Shown here: positions 1 to 11,922 of the stretch, piece by piece
Position numbering within the stretch: position 1 is the first letter of the stretch
How the letters are laid out: the number at the start of each line of letters is the position of its first letter
Assembly: GCA_000320545.1 (NCBI GenBank)
Contig: ADNK01000564.1
Coordinates: 1-39,097 of the forward strand
Origin: Bigelowiella natans CCMP2755
Taxonomy: Eukaryota > Cercozoa > Chlorarachniophyceae
DNA length: 39,097 bases
Direction: 5' to 3'
Program-made: the position numbers and the translations under genes
Notes under the pieces: generated by a model
What the model was told of the DNA's origin: nothing
Databases searched by the model: none
The model's input: the letters and a program-made list of their open reading frames with translations, nothing else

Positions 1-1461
1 TAACTTAAATTGTAGGAATGAGGCTAATACGAAAACGCTGTGATACCTGCGAGACATGCACCTTGCCGTCCCTCTGCTCGCCCAAGGGGGGGGGGGTCCC
101 TGGAAGGGACGATCCTCACTTGGATTCCTTCGCCATAATCCTTGCTAAAATTATCCAATTTCCTGGTTTTCGGCCCCTTATCACCAACAAGGAAATTTCC
201 AAGGGGGGTGGGGGGGGGGGAGAAGCAGAGGCAGAGAATGAATTAATGGGATTTCGTGAACACACGTATAACACACAGCTGCTTACGCCTGCATTACAAA
301 CAATGGGTGTTGAGCTGTAAAGGTGTGTGTGTGTGTGTTTGTGTGTTTGTTTGTGCTACGACAGTGCGTTATACCTGCAATTCTTTATCGGTCTTGAACA
401 TGTATAGGAAACTGTCCTGAATAACGCAGTACCGCGTCAGCATTGTCTTGAAGGTCTTACCGCGCTTCTTCAGGTATCCCGTCCTTGGCCTTTTGGCCTT
501 CTTGAACACGTGAGCACGCAGCGTTGTCTCCATGAAGCTGAATCATGATGATGATGATGATGATAATGATGATAATGATAATGAGGAGAAATAGAGCAAA
601 CCAAATGCGGCAAACAAACAGAACCAAAAAGAAAGAAAAAAGCAAGACGAGAAGAGAGGGAAGAGCGATGATACATACATACATACATACACAGCAGCAG
701 CATCAGCATTAGCATCGATACCATCTATGGTCGCTATTTTACTACTACTACTACTAGTAGTACTACTTTGTGATCTGCGGTGTTGCCTGAATCCAGTCGC
801 TGAACTCAGCAAAGGTGAGGAAGCTCTTCCCCTTTGCGAAGGTGACGAGTGTGTGGTCCAGGAGATTCTCGGCAACCAACGTCTGCGCATCGATGTTCTA
901 TGGTTGGTGGCAGCACAACAACAACAACAACAACAACAAGATGATGATGATGAAGAAGAAGAAACGGTGATGAGGAAATAAGGTGGCCAGATGCCATAAA
1001 TATTAGAAGCAATTGCACGAGAGAAAGATATTAGAAAAAAGTGGGGGGGTTGAAGTGTGTATGCAGGACAGATGGAGGCGTCTCGTTGCTTCATCATCAC
1101 CATACTACTTCTAGCACTACTACTACTACTACTGCTACTGCTACTACTACCACTAATGGGTTCTACCTCATCGTGCACATTCTTAATGTAATCGTCCACT
1201 TTCTCTGCCTCTACGAAGCTCTTGGGCTTTGCAGGAGACTGAATGAACACGTGCATCATGGATCGCAGGGAAGAGGAGGAGGAGGAGGAGGATGGTGTTT
1301 AGATGAAGAAGAACAACACTACGAAAGAGAAGGCTCAGTTGCAGGAAGAAGAAAATAATGATGATAATGATGAAGATGCAGAACCTTGCAGCATTCCCAC
1401 AACATGGGGCATCATCATGAAGGAGGGAGTGGTGCGAATGCATTGTAAGAGGATGAGAAGG

Positions 1462-1518
<57 letters not shown>

Positions 1519-2085
1519 TACACACCTGGGTAGACTGCAACTTGACGTCTTCGGTCAATTTGGCATTTACATCTATAGCTGCAGAATCATATAAACTCAT
1601 TTGGTCGATTATCGATTTCGTTGGCTATTGCTTTAGTATACATTATCGAGACACACATCCATGCGCACACACAAAAACGCCACACACATCGCATCACAGC
1701 CCTCCGTTTTGTGAGCATATGGTATGATTGGCATCGCCCACCCCACCCCGTCTCATCAGGAGGGATTCTGATCTTGCATCATCATCATGATCATCAATTA
1801 TCAATTACCTGGGGGTCTGAAAGGGTGCTGCTTTGCAGGTGTTGATGTAGCTGAGCCGCCACTGCTATTGCCAGCATTTGTTTTGTCCTCTAATTGACCA
1901 TTAGCATTGCTGTCGCCGCGTAGATTGGGGCTGGGAAAACCTACAATTATATATTTTATGATGATCAGGTCGGTTTCCCCGCTGCTTCTTCAGTTGTGTC
2001 GTGCTTGGTCATTCACGTTATTTGGCAGCACAAATAAGAACAACCTGTCTTTGGTTTCCAGCTCCCAAGTTCATCTTCTCCTTTG

Positions 2086-2126
<41 letters not shown>

Positions 2127-3295
2127 ACAGACAGTAGCAGCAGAAGCAGAAACAACAACAACAATAGTGTAAGTACTAGCACCACCACCACCGAGCGATT
2201 GGGAGACTCGATAATTGGTCAAACAATGAGTGCAGTTACGCTGCTGCTATGAACAAGGAAATAGTTGTGGTGCATAGGAATATTTGTGAGAAGGAAGACA
2301 CATGCGAGGGAGGCGAGGCGTCATTCAGAGGGCCGGCCCAAAATTTCTCAAATAACTTTTGTGTTTTTATTTTTGGTTGGTAGGGAAGGGGGAGGAAGCA
2401 TAGTGATTGGTGGATGGGCGGTTGCGACGTATGATAATATTAATTATGGGATCGAGGTTTTGTAGGACGTTAGAAGATGAAGATGATAAAGAAGAAGAAG
2501 AAGAAGAAGAAGAAGAAGAAGAGGTGAAAGAGGGGGGGTGGAATACAAGCCCATTCGATTTTATAGTTTGTTGTTGTTGATGATGATGATGATGATGATG
2601 GCCCCAAAAAGGGAATTTCCATCGGCAAAAGAATACGCACACGTTAGTATTCGCATATCGATCGATATTTCGTTGTCGTCATCGTAACCTCACCTTGGTA
2701 CTGGTAGTGTCCATCTTGGTCAGGGACGATTGCACGCTCGTAGTGCTCACTTGCCGACTCACGCTCTGTCGTCATCAGATGTATAATATAACGCAATCCT
2801 CATACTATTATTATTATTATTATTATTATTATTATCATTATCTTGGCAGTATGATGAATGCTTCCTCGCCATCCATCTATCCATCTATCTATCTATCTAT
2901 CTATCGTTTTAATTATTATTACCTCTCTAATGTCATCGTGCTGCAGCATTGAGTACACCATAGTCCGAAGCTCATCAAGGGTGATCTGCAGCAATGGTGT
3001 TTGTTGGGAAGTAGTAACAAAAGAGACTGAGCACAAGGTGGAGAGAGGTTCCAATCTTACGTGTTTGTGTTGATGTATGTGATTGATGATGTGCTACGCT
3101 ATGAACATTTCCGCATTTATTGGATTAAACCCACGGTAGCCACCTTGTCATTCGAGCGCAGATCAAACATTTTAAACAGCAGCTGTATTTTCTCCTGGTT
3201 AGAGCCGTTTAAGAACCTAATAATCCAAAAAGCCATTTAGGTCTTGCAAGTTTGTATCATGCATTCATGTTGTGTGTGTGTGTGCGTGTGCGCGC

Positions 3296-3336
<41 letters not shown>

Positions 3337-4165
3337 AACAGATAGGAAAGAGCGATCGAGAGACTATGATCTAGACCAAAATTACTACCGCGTGATGCCG
3401 GTGAGAAATTCTTCTAAGTCGATAAGGTTGTTCTAAGTGGATTTGAAGGAAGGAAGGAGGGGAGTGAGTAAGTGAGCGTGTGTTCTAAAAGTCTTGCTCA
3501 TTTCCTTACATACATGCATACAACAGGCATGCAGAGTAACACAGATCAATCATCTGTGATGCTCGAGGAGGTTATCGCCCAGCGATTGTTGCTCAAAGAA
3601 CCAAAGCATACGACAAACACGACGAGATAACATCCGTCTTCCTTCCTTGCTTCACCTCCGTGACTTAATGATTGTGAATTCACCTTCTTGGTATCGAATG
3701 CGTCGAATAGCCGTTCCCCAAACATGCCTTCGCAAGAAAACAATGATGTCATCCACACAATACGTAAAATTGCTTTTCAGATCATTTTCTTCCTTGTTCA
3801 CTTCTTCTTCTTTCTACTCTCTCTACTTCTTCCACCACTACCACGGAAGTCCACATAGTTCAAGAACGTCTTCTTGTCCATCGTACGGCCTGGCGACCTC
3901 GATGCAAGCCCTGTGGCAAAACCGATCATTCCAAATGAGAGGGGTGCGTAAATTTGGTTTGAAATAAATGCCATGATGGAATAAATGCTATGATGAAATA
4001 AATGCTATGATGACTAAAACAGATTGCTAACTCTAACGGGAGGGCTTTGTCTGAAGCGTGTTCACAAGTTCGTTTATTACCATCAAAAACGTTCTCCAGG
4101 AGCCTGGCCTCCAGGACATCCATTCCAGCATACACATCAGAACTGCATGAAGGAGAGTTTCCCAT
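1..4165 (-). CDS. EF-hand and PH-domain protein, N-myristoylation signal (3' end beyond window)
   Basis: Probable membrane-associated calcium sensor. Exons (minus): 4165-4081, 3910-3842, 3727-3684, 3432-3389, 3216-3144, 2985-2923, 2765-2694, 2087-2045, 1940-1809, 1578-1526, 1238-1167, 897-767, 537-375, then about 203-47. The first 13 sum to 348 codons with every phase agreeing. The start MGNSPSC is an N-myristoylation consensus. Two canonical EF loops are both split by introns: residues 63-74 (DTKKNNLIDLEE) and 99-110 (DLRSNDKITLDE). A Ser/Asn-rich linker follows (about 127-226), then a degenerate EF-like segment ending LTFAEFSDW, then a PH domain from about residue 314 (GYLKKRG...TRYCVIQDSFLYMF). 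The order of modules resembles calcineurin-B/NCS-type hands fused to PH; I cannot name an orthologue. The last PH exon is problematic (see findings). It shares a 612-bp divergent spacer with the LRR gene. Confidence 0.85.
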
Positions 4166-4777
4166 TGACTAGCACAATAACCAGGGGGGCCTTCCCTCTG
4201 GGGATGCTGTCGGCCAGTCGAAATTCGAAATAGCACCGAATAGCATGCGGTTCTCTCCCATTTTTAAAGTAAAAATATTGTCGCACGCAATGCAACATCT
4301 ATTTATGTTCCGCGTCTCCCTCGGCTGCAAACCCTAGAACAGTATCTAGAAACCAAGGTTCGATATTCCTTGTCGCGATAGTGAAACAAAGGCCATCTGT
4401 CGGAATCGTATTCGTGGAAAATCATGTTTTTCCTTCCTTTTTTTCGGGCGAACGAACTGCACAGGACAAGCACAAGCTCGATCGGTCGGCTGCTGCTGCT
4501 GCTGCTGCTAATGGGCGACTACTACCAGGGTACTGCTACTGCTGTGCTTGGTGTGATGCGTGGAGGGGTGCATGGGGAATCGGACAGAGAGGGGATAACG
4601 CTTCATTGAGGATTGAAGCGCAGCAATTGATGATTCGCTGAGGAATGACATTTTGACTGTCCCCTCCCAGAAGGCATGCTCAACGACGAGGAGAATGAGG
4701 AAGGGTCGGCACAAATCTGAACGGCAAGCTGCAGTTATGGATCTCACAATTTGTCTATTATTGCCTCTCATAGGAGA
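4166..4777. promoter_or_regulatory. Divergent intergenic spacer between EF-hand/PH and LRR genes
   Basis: These 612 bases separate two outward-facing start codons, so both promoters should lie here. I see a (GCT)8 run near 4488-4510 and no convincing TATA box. A possible extra 5' exon of the LRR gene sits at 4675-4703 (ATG at 4675, donor after GAAGG). It would splice in phase to the AG at 4772-4773 and add about ten acidic residues, but it is not needed to explain the gene. Confidence 0.4.
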
Positions 4778-6044
4778 ATGGATTCTGTTCGTGTATCCCG
4801 TCCCTCCTCAGTCCCGGATCTCCTAAACTCTCTCAAATCGAATCTGAGGTGTGCTGTAGAGCTGTTATCACCCGCCCGATTTTATGCTAACAAAGACGTT
4901 TATATTTATCTAGGGAACTATGTCTCCATCATGCAGGTGCCCCCCCCCCCCCCCCCTCTCTCTCTCTCTCTCCTACGTACCATTCCAAAACATATTATAC
5001 TACCAGGGATAGATCACAAAGGCGCCGAACTCATAGCGGACAGTCTCTCAAATAAACCCCATCTTACCAAGCTCTCTCTGGCCTTCAACCGATTACGTAT
5101 CGTACCGCATCATACGCATCTTCTTGGCACACAATAACTACAACCTAGTTCCTCACAAGTCATGCTAATAATAAATAAAACACCATCGATCACAAGTGGG
5201 ATAGATGGGTTGATGGAAGCTTTTGCATGTGAGACATCAGTCGTCATATTTATCAGCTACTTGTTGCATCAGTGTCGTCTATGTGTGCACAGGAGACATG
5301 GGCGCTGCAGCACTTTCACCATTATTGATGAAGAAAGACTCCCAACTACGATATCTTAACCTCGCGAGAAATCATATTTCCTCCCAGGTAAGAGAAGCAG
5401 CAGCAGGGGTATTAGCTGCAGTAGTAGTAGTGGCAGGAGCAGCAGCAGCAGCAGCAGCTGCACGGATCGACAGCACGATGACGATATAAGAGAGGCAAGA
5501 TAAGGATGAGAAAGAGAAAGGGATTCTTTATGAGTTAGAGACCGTTGGTTGTAATTTCTATTGTCTCCATAATTTCAGGGCTGCATTGCACTGGCCAAAG
5601 GGCTAGCGCAGTGCACAAACCTTCAGCATTTGGATCTCGCGGAGAATAAGATTGAGGACGATGGAATCATCAGCATCATCAAAGCCGCCAAATCCAAGGG
5701 TAGTAGTAGTAGTAGTAGTAGTAGTAGTGTCGGCGGTTGAGTAGTAGTAGTCTATTAGAAGTCGTCAATCAACCCTAATTGTCATCGCCCGAATCTTCGT
5801 CAGTCATCGCAGCTGTGCTCCTCCTCCTCCTCCTCCTCCTCGTCATCGTCGTCCATTTACTATAATTACTTCTGACTGAACCATTGATCATCATCAGGGT
5901 GGAGATCGTTGGTCCTATCTAAAAACCGAATCAGTAGGAAGGGGTTCGGTAATGGCATCATCACAGATCATCAATCATCAGAGAAAGAGAACACACAAGA
6001 TAACAAAAGACATAGGACGCCAAACGCGCAACCACCTACTATTT

Positions 6045-6083
<39 letters not shown>

Positions 6084-6292
6084 TCCCTCTCTCCCCACTT
6101 GTGTTAATAGCCCATGCTTGATATTTATCGATAGATGCAATTGCGGGTTTGGTGCGTGATAGCACAACGTTGGAATCTCTGAGCCTTTATCTCAACGGCA
6201 TAGATGTACAGGTGGTTTTGTTGTTTTGCCAGTTTTTAGTGTCGTCGTCGTCGTCTTCTTCTTACACCGCAGCAGCAGTAGAAATATGTTCC

Positions 6293-6329
<37 letters not shown>

Positions 6330-7086
6330 ACAGCACTCAAACACGCTACCAAGCATCTCGCACAGCATCATCGCTGCGCATTGACCTCTCTCCCATTGTC
6401 CTCATTCTCCACCACCACCACCACTACTACTACTATCTGCTGATCAACTTACTACTCCTTGTGGCTTAAATAACAATCCCCCAGGGCTGCATCATGATAT
6501 CAGATGCAGTAATGCGGAATACATCCCTTCGGCACCTGGATTTGGGTGCGAACCCTCTTGGTAATAGCATGATATAGAAGTGCTGCTCAAAGCTGCTGCA
6601 TGATGATAGTGGTGGTTACTTGTTCTCCATCGTCCTTGACTTCATCATCGTCGATACCCCTCGCTAATGGCGGCGCTGGTTTGCTATCCTTTGCTCGTTT
6701 GCTCATCATAGGTGCGCATGGAATATACGCGCTAGCATCAATGCTGGCAAGGAACAGAACCCTGCAATCACTTGACTTAAGAGGCACTGACCTATGTTAC
6801 GTCCTCGAGGTAGAGTCGATCGTACTTGCAGTAGTAGACTACTACTACTAGTAGTAGTAGTAGTAGTAGCAGTAGTAGTAGCAGTAGTAGCACCAGGTAT
6901 GGCCTGATAATATAGAATCGCTTTCACTCTATCCATGAGCTATAGTCGTACCTTTCTGTCGGACTGTGCTCATTAAATAGCTGCTGTAGATGTTCTTCTG
7001 TAACAATTATAGAGGAATTAGTGGGATATGATGTATGGAAGGAGGATGATGGTGATGACGACGATGATAGGAAACAATTAAATAAT

Positions 7087-7154
<68 letters not shown>

Positions 7155-7931
7155 CACACATTATATTAATCTTAGGGTCCCCAATCAGTGCTGCAATCTG
7201 CGCTACCATCTTCCGATAATAAGACAAATAGTACAGCACCCGCTTCTTCTTCTTCTTCTTCTTCTTCTTCTTCTTCTTCTTCTTCTACAACTCCTCCTCC
7301 TTTTCCTCCTGCTGCTGCAGTTGCTGGTAGGTCAGCATCTCCATCGTCACCAACCACCAACACAATCTCCCCTCCCGCACCAGCTGCAGCAATTTCGACT
7401 CCTGAGCACTACTCGCCGCCAAAGAAGGTGGATCTTATAACAGTCAGTCTGTCTGGGGTTAAGCGTAACGATAGATCACGATGATAACGCTCATGGTGTT
7501 GATGATGATGATGATGATTATTATTATTACTAAAATCATAATTATCCTACTACACAATTGCCCGAGACAGCAGCGGAACTCGTTCGGCGTCTTGAAGCTG
7601 TGCGAAGAACTGGGAAAGCCAGGCTGCCAGCTGAAGCATCTCCTCCTCTCTTTCAACCTCTTCGGTGCGCTAAATGCGGAATGATGCGAGATGTGATGAT
7701 GAGTGACGAATATTGATGATGCTGTGAGAGAAGAAGGTAGAAGATAGGTGCTTTTGGTCGCCTCCAAAGACGCCGTTTTATGTGTTGTTGTTGTTGGTGG
7801 TGTTGGTGTTGGTCTTATAGATGACTACAGCCTCCGGCATCTATGCCAAGCAATTCAGCAGGTGCAGCGATGACGATGGTGATGATGATGATGATGATGA
7901 TGACGAAGATGATCTATAGGATATACAAATT

Positions 7932-7969
<38 letters not shown>

Positions 7970-8661
7970 ATTATGTATATATTCACATATGACATCAATC
8001 CATCAGAGCCAGGTTGAGGTGCTCGATCTAGTCAATTGCGGGATTACACAAAAAGGCATGGAGGACGTTGCCAGTAAGTGTTAGAAATGATCCAAACGGA
8101 CGATGAAAGGAAGAGGAGAGAAGAGGAGGACGAAGGCGGGGGGGGGGGATTGAAGAGAGGCACCATAGAAACACGTATTAGAATCGATGATATTAACAGC
8201 ATCACCCCATCCCATTCGTCACGATAACAACAGAGATGATATCGACTGCCCAAGAGTCTCAGCGAGGTGGATATATCCCTGAATACGATCACAATGAAAT
8301 CGGCACGACTGATTGCCCAGAGTTTACGTAAACACAAGACGCTCACCAAACTAGGTCTCATTCAGGTACTATGACTATTATTACTACTACCATTACTACT
8401 ACTACTACCACTACTACTATTACTACTACTGCCCGGTGTTATCATCTCACTTATGCTGTGACTTTCTATCTATATACTATCTAACCATGGTGCCTACTGC
8501 TTCTTCTGCTTCTGATTATCATCGCCATCTTCATCGCCATCATCATCATCATCATCAACAACAACAACAAAAACCACAATAGTGTCGCCTAAGCGAGGGT
8601 ATCAGTCCCATATTGGCGGCTCTCCCTCACAACAACTCCCTCAGGTTGTTACGTCGTAGGT

Positions 8662-8695
<34 letters not shown>

Positions 8696-8809
8696 GTAAA
8701 TGGGTCGAGAAATGCTGCTCTTTGGTTTTCTTCATCATTATTACTGATGCTGTTGTTGGTTGTCGTATAAAGAGAGAGAGGAGGGAGCGCAAGGAGTAAA
8801 TCTTATTTG

Positions 8810-8854
<45 letters not shown>

Positions 8855-10882
8855 TTCCTCTTCCCCTTACGTGTTCTCTCTTCCTCTTTCATTGTTGCGG
8901 CCATACGCGTACAAATATTCTCAGGACGATTCTACTTGGAGGAAACCTCCTGCAAAAGCAGCATTATGCCGATTTAGCCGATAAGCTCAAGGTGCGCCAC
9001 TACTGCCTACTACTACCACTCCTCCTTCTCCTACTACTACTACTAATACTACTACTATTTCATCAGTAATAGTACCCATAACCACCTCCACAATAAAAAC
9101 AACTATTACTACTACTACTTACTGCTGCTACTACTACTACTAATACCACCACAGAAGAACACAAGCATCGAGAATCTTGGTCAGCTTGTTTGCCGGTATG
9201 TATGTTGTAGGAAGACAGTAGCAGTAGGCCCTTTATCTTATCGATCTGTCTGATGACCTCTTGTTTTGGTTCGCCCCCTTCTTCTCTCCTCGATTTTCTA
9301 CGTCGTGTGTGCGTTATAGCTGCTCACGATGCGCGTGCAAGACGCTGCAGCACAAGTATCGATGGCATCTTCCGGTAGCGGTAGCAGCAGTAGTAGAATT
9401 CTTGTAATTGGTGATGGTGATAATGTTGTTAATGCTGTCGTTATCTACCACGTACACGTCAATGTGCTTCACGATGCGTGCGGCTATGAGCGGCGATCGT
9501 TGTTTGAATTGATGTTACGTCGTGTTCCATCCTAGGCCGTGGTCGCTAGCACCGCCGTTGATAAAGTACCCGGAAGCAGGAGGAGGATGATGATGATGCG
9601 GAGGAGGAGGAGTAGTAGTAGTGGTGGTGGTTCAACGTTGACATCAACAACGACGACGACGACGACGACGACGACGGCGACGGCCCCGAGTAGTAGTAGG
9701 AGGAGGAGGAGGAGAGATGCTAGTAGTAGCACGAACTCACCAGAGCAGCAGCAGCAGCAGCAGGACTTGAGGATATTGTCACGTGGAGTCTCGGGGATGG
9801 GCTCGGAGGGTGGTAACCAAAAGTCTTCCTCTTCCTCTTCTCCTTTTTCTACTTTTTCTTTAGCACTAAAAAGACACCAGGTAGTAAGCAGCAGCAGCAA
9901 CGGCAGCAGCGGTGCAGCAGCAAATAACGACGACTCTAAGAAGAAGAAGACGATCAAGAATGGCAAGGACGAGGAGCACCGAACTGCGTTGTCGTCCTAC
10001 CGGATACGTAGCAGCAGCGGTGGTGGTAGTGACGAAAAGAGCGCTGAAAGAGATGTAGGGAAGAAGAAGAAGAAGAAGAAGAAGAAGAAGAAGCCTCCTT
10101 TACTAATGAGTGCTCCTGTGTGTGGATTATCTCAACTTTCCAATCATTTTTTAAATTTTGAAAAGAAGCTACTGTCACAGCACCAACCTCACCACTACTA
10201 CACAATCAGATGGCCGCCCCTTCTTCCTCAGCAGCGAGGAGAACAGCAGTAGCATTCCGGGTGCAAGAAAGCAAGTTTCGGAGGATGGAAGGCAACAACA
10301 ACAGCAGCAACAACAATATCAGCGGCTTCAAGACAACGATGATGACATATAAGCGGGAGACGACAGGGGACTGCATCGAAGCCATGCTCATAAGAAATCA
10401 ATTTGCCAACAGAATGTAATGTTAATGCATGCATACAAGAGTGATAGAGAATTAGTGGAAAAGAGGAGAACAATAGTCAAGTAATATGCATGTATGATCA
10501 CTCGTGTGTACGCGTGCGTGTGTCTCATTAGGGATCGACGAATGGCGTTGATGTTGGGCTTGCACAAGCGGGTGGGAGAAAACAGCATTCTCTACGAGAT
10601 CATGGTACTACATTTTCCCGACTTAATTGCAATAGGACGAAGGGGGGTAAAAAGAGGACGTCGGGGAAGAGAAAGAAGGGAAAGAGGAAGAGAAATGATG
10701 TTGGAGACATCATAACAATGAATCACGATGTAAAGAGTAGAATGGCTGCTCTTCTCTAGATGTTCTATCTTGCAAATTAATTTATGATTCTATGATTTGT
10801 TCACGTGCTATGATGATAGGGCCAGAGCAAGATTCTAGAAGCAGGCGTGTTTGAAAGCGTATTTGCTTATGCGAAAATATGA
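4778..10882 (+). CDS. Leucine-rich-repeat protein (ribonuclease-inhibitor-like) with disordered homopolymer insertions
   Basis: Likely protein-interaction scaffold of about 818 aa. Exons: 4778-4848, 4914-4936, 5007-5096, 5293-5387, 5579-5699, 5898-5948, 6135-6211, 6485-6560, 6712-6809, 7176-7457, 7571-7664, 7821-7861, 8007-8073, about 8246-8365, 8583-8644, 8925-8991, 9155-9195, 9320-9374, 9536-10117, 10210-10415, 10532-10604, 10820-10882 (TGA). Phases agree at all junctions except the one before 8246. LRR cores are clear, e.g. LTKLSLAFNRL, LRYLNLARNHISSQG, LQHLDLAENKI, LRHLDLGANPL, LKHLLLSFNLF. Exon 7176-7457 inserts a poly-Ser/Pro/Ala stretch. Exon 9536-10117 is wholly low-complexity (poly-Thr, Gln, Ser and an 11-residue Lys run). 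No NACHT, kinase or membrane segment is seen. The frame of exon 9320-9374 follows splice phase only and is less secure. Confidence 0.85.
7244..7286 (+). repeat. (TCT)n microsatellite inside an LRR-gene exon, encoding poly-Ser
   Basis: About 14 in-frame TCT/TTC units lie within exon 7176-7457. The unit length keeps the frame and gives a serine run followed by Thr-Thr and Pro-rich sequence. Confidence 0.85.
9653..9677 (+). repeat. (ACG)n coding microsatellite, poly-Thr
   Basis: An in-frame run of ACG triplets in the low-complexity exon 9536-10117 of the LRR gene gives about ten threonines in a row with the codons before it. Confidence 0.85.
10061..10093 (+). repeat. (AAG)n coding microsatellite, poly-Lys
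   Basis: Eleven AAG triplets in frame near the end of exon 9536-10117 encode a lysine run, shortly before the donor at 10118. Confidence 0.85.
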
Positions 10883-11922
10883 ACAACTTTCAGACGATGA
10901 GCATATTCCAAAATAATCAATCCAGCCTGATGGATTTTGTGACATATGATACGACCCAGCACATGCACTCATGATATGTATATGTCTACGACTAGTCTGG
11001 TTTGAATATCTTATGCCACAAACAAAATGCACTACATTGCATGGACCAGCGAACTATTGACCACACATGTCTAGATGTGTGTATGTAGACATAGCCCATG
11101 CTAGCATGGATAGTGCAAGTACACTAGTACACCCATGCACGCAATGCTCACACCTGTGTTTCCATCTGACACATCATCGACTGCTAGACTGGATCATTTT
11201 GTCATCACAAGCATGTACATGTTGCATGTACCTCCAAGCCAGCTAGCCTGCTAATCTTGTCAGTGTGCATGAAACCTTGCAACACCTCTACATCAAATCT
11301 CTAGATCTAGATTTCGCGACATCTAGATGTGCGCATCTCTGTTTAGATCTAGAGATCACTAGATCATGCTAGCATGCTAGCATAGCTAGCTTACTAGATG
11401 GACTAGTAGAGCTAGAGAGGCGCGCTAGCGCGTGAATGAGTTTCTTGCACTACTAGACTAGTTCTAGAATCGTCACATTGCACACTGGAGATCACCAGAG
11501 CATCAACTCATGGCACACTCTAGCACTGAAAATCGCATTTCTTGCCGCGTCATGTGCATTTAGCCGAGCTAGCGAGTGCTAGAGTGGTGCCATCTACCCG
11601 TCTACCCATGCTAGCAGGCTAGCATGCTGCTACCGTGATAGTTTCATCATTCTGCCTATGCATCGCACATGTGATCTTTGTCTTTGCATAATGTTCATCG
11701 ATGAGCTTTCAATTTCTGCAGTGTTTAGAGTGTAGAGCTTTGACAGTATTTTTCTATTGGGTGTTTTTTCTCACTGTTGCGCATTAGGATCCGCAACAAT
11801 GCTATCATATTGCACCTACAGATGTGCGCCAAATGTTGATTACTAATGAAAGTCGTTTTTCTTATATTTTCACATGCGGCTTTTCTGTCGCCTTCGAATA
11901 CATCGAAGCTATTATTGGTCGT
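10883..11922. other. Convergent 3'-3' spacer with CTAG-dense island (about 11070-11640)
   Basis: This lies between the stop codons of the LRR and NYN genes. By eye there are about 25 CTAG tetranucleotides in roughly 600 bases, many within GCTAGC or CATGCTAGCATG palindromes, with the peak around 11300-11420. About two would be expected in random sequence. No open frame or splice-like structure is seen, and unlike the introns the stretch contains almost no microsatellites. Confidence 0.8.

Noticed and set aside
543-1259. Long minus-strand open frame of 238 codons
   Set aside because: It crosses two introns of the EF-hand/PH gene. Only 1238-1167 of it agrees with the spliced frame; the rest is translated microsatellite (poly-Ser, poly-Cys).
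2694-2780. Alternative reading of exon 2765-2694 starting at ATG 2780 (MTTERESASEHYER)
   Set aside because: That frame exits in phase 1 and does not join the next exon. The frame reading SVSRQVSTTS joins in phase on both sides.
4355-4385. GGTTCGAT stretch resembling a tRNA T-arm
   Set aside because: No matching acceptor, D or anticodon arms could be folded around it.
9532-9966. Minus-strand 144-codon open frame opposite the LRR gene
   Set aside because: It is the antisense of in-frame trinucleotide repeats in exon 9536-10117, giving Leu/Val/Glu runs. It has no splice or family support.
11300-11420. Dense palindromes suggesting a CRISPR array or transposon inverted repeats
   Set aside because: There is no regular spacing, no constant repeat unit, and no long inverted termini or coding frame. 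The signal is only short CTAG-centred palindromes.
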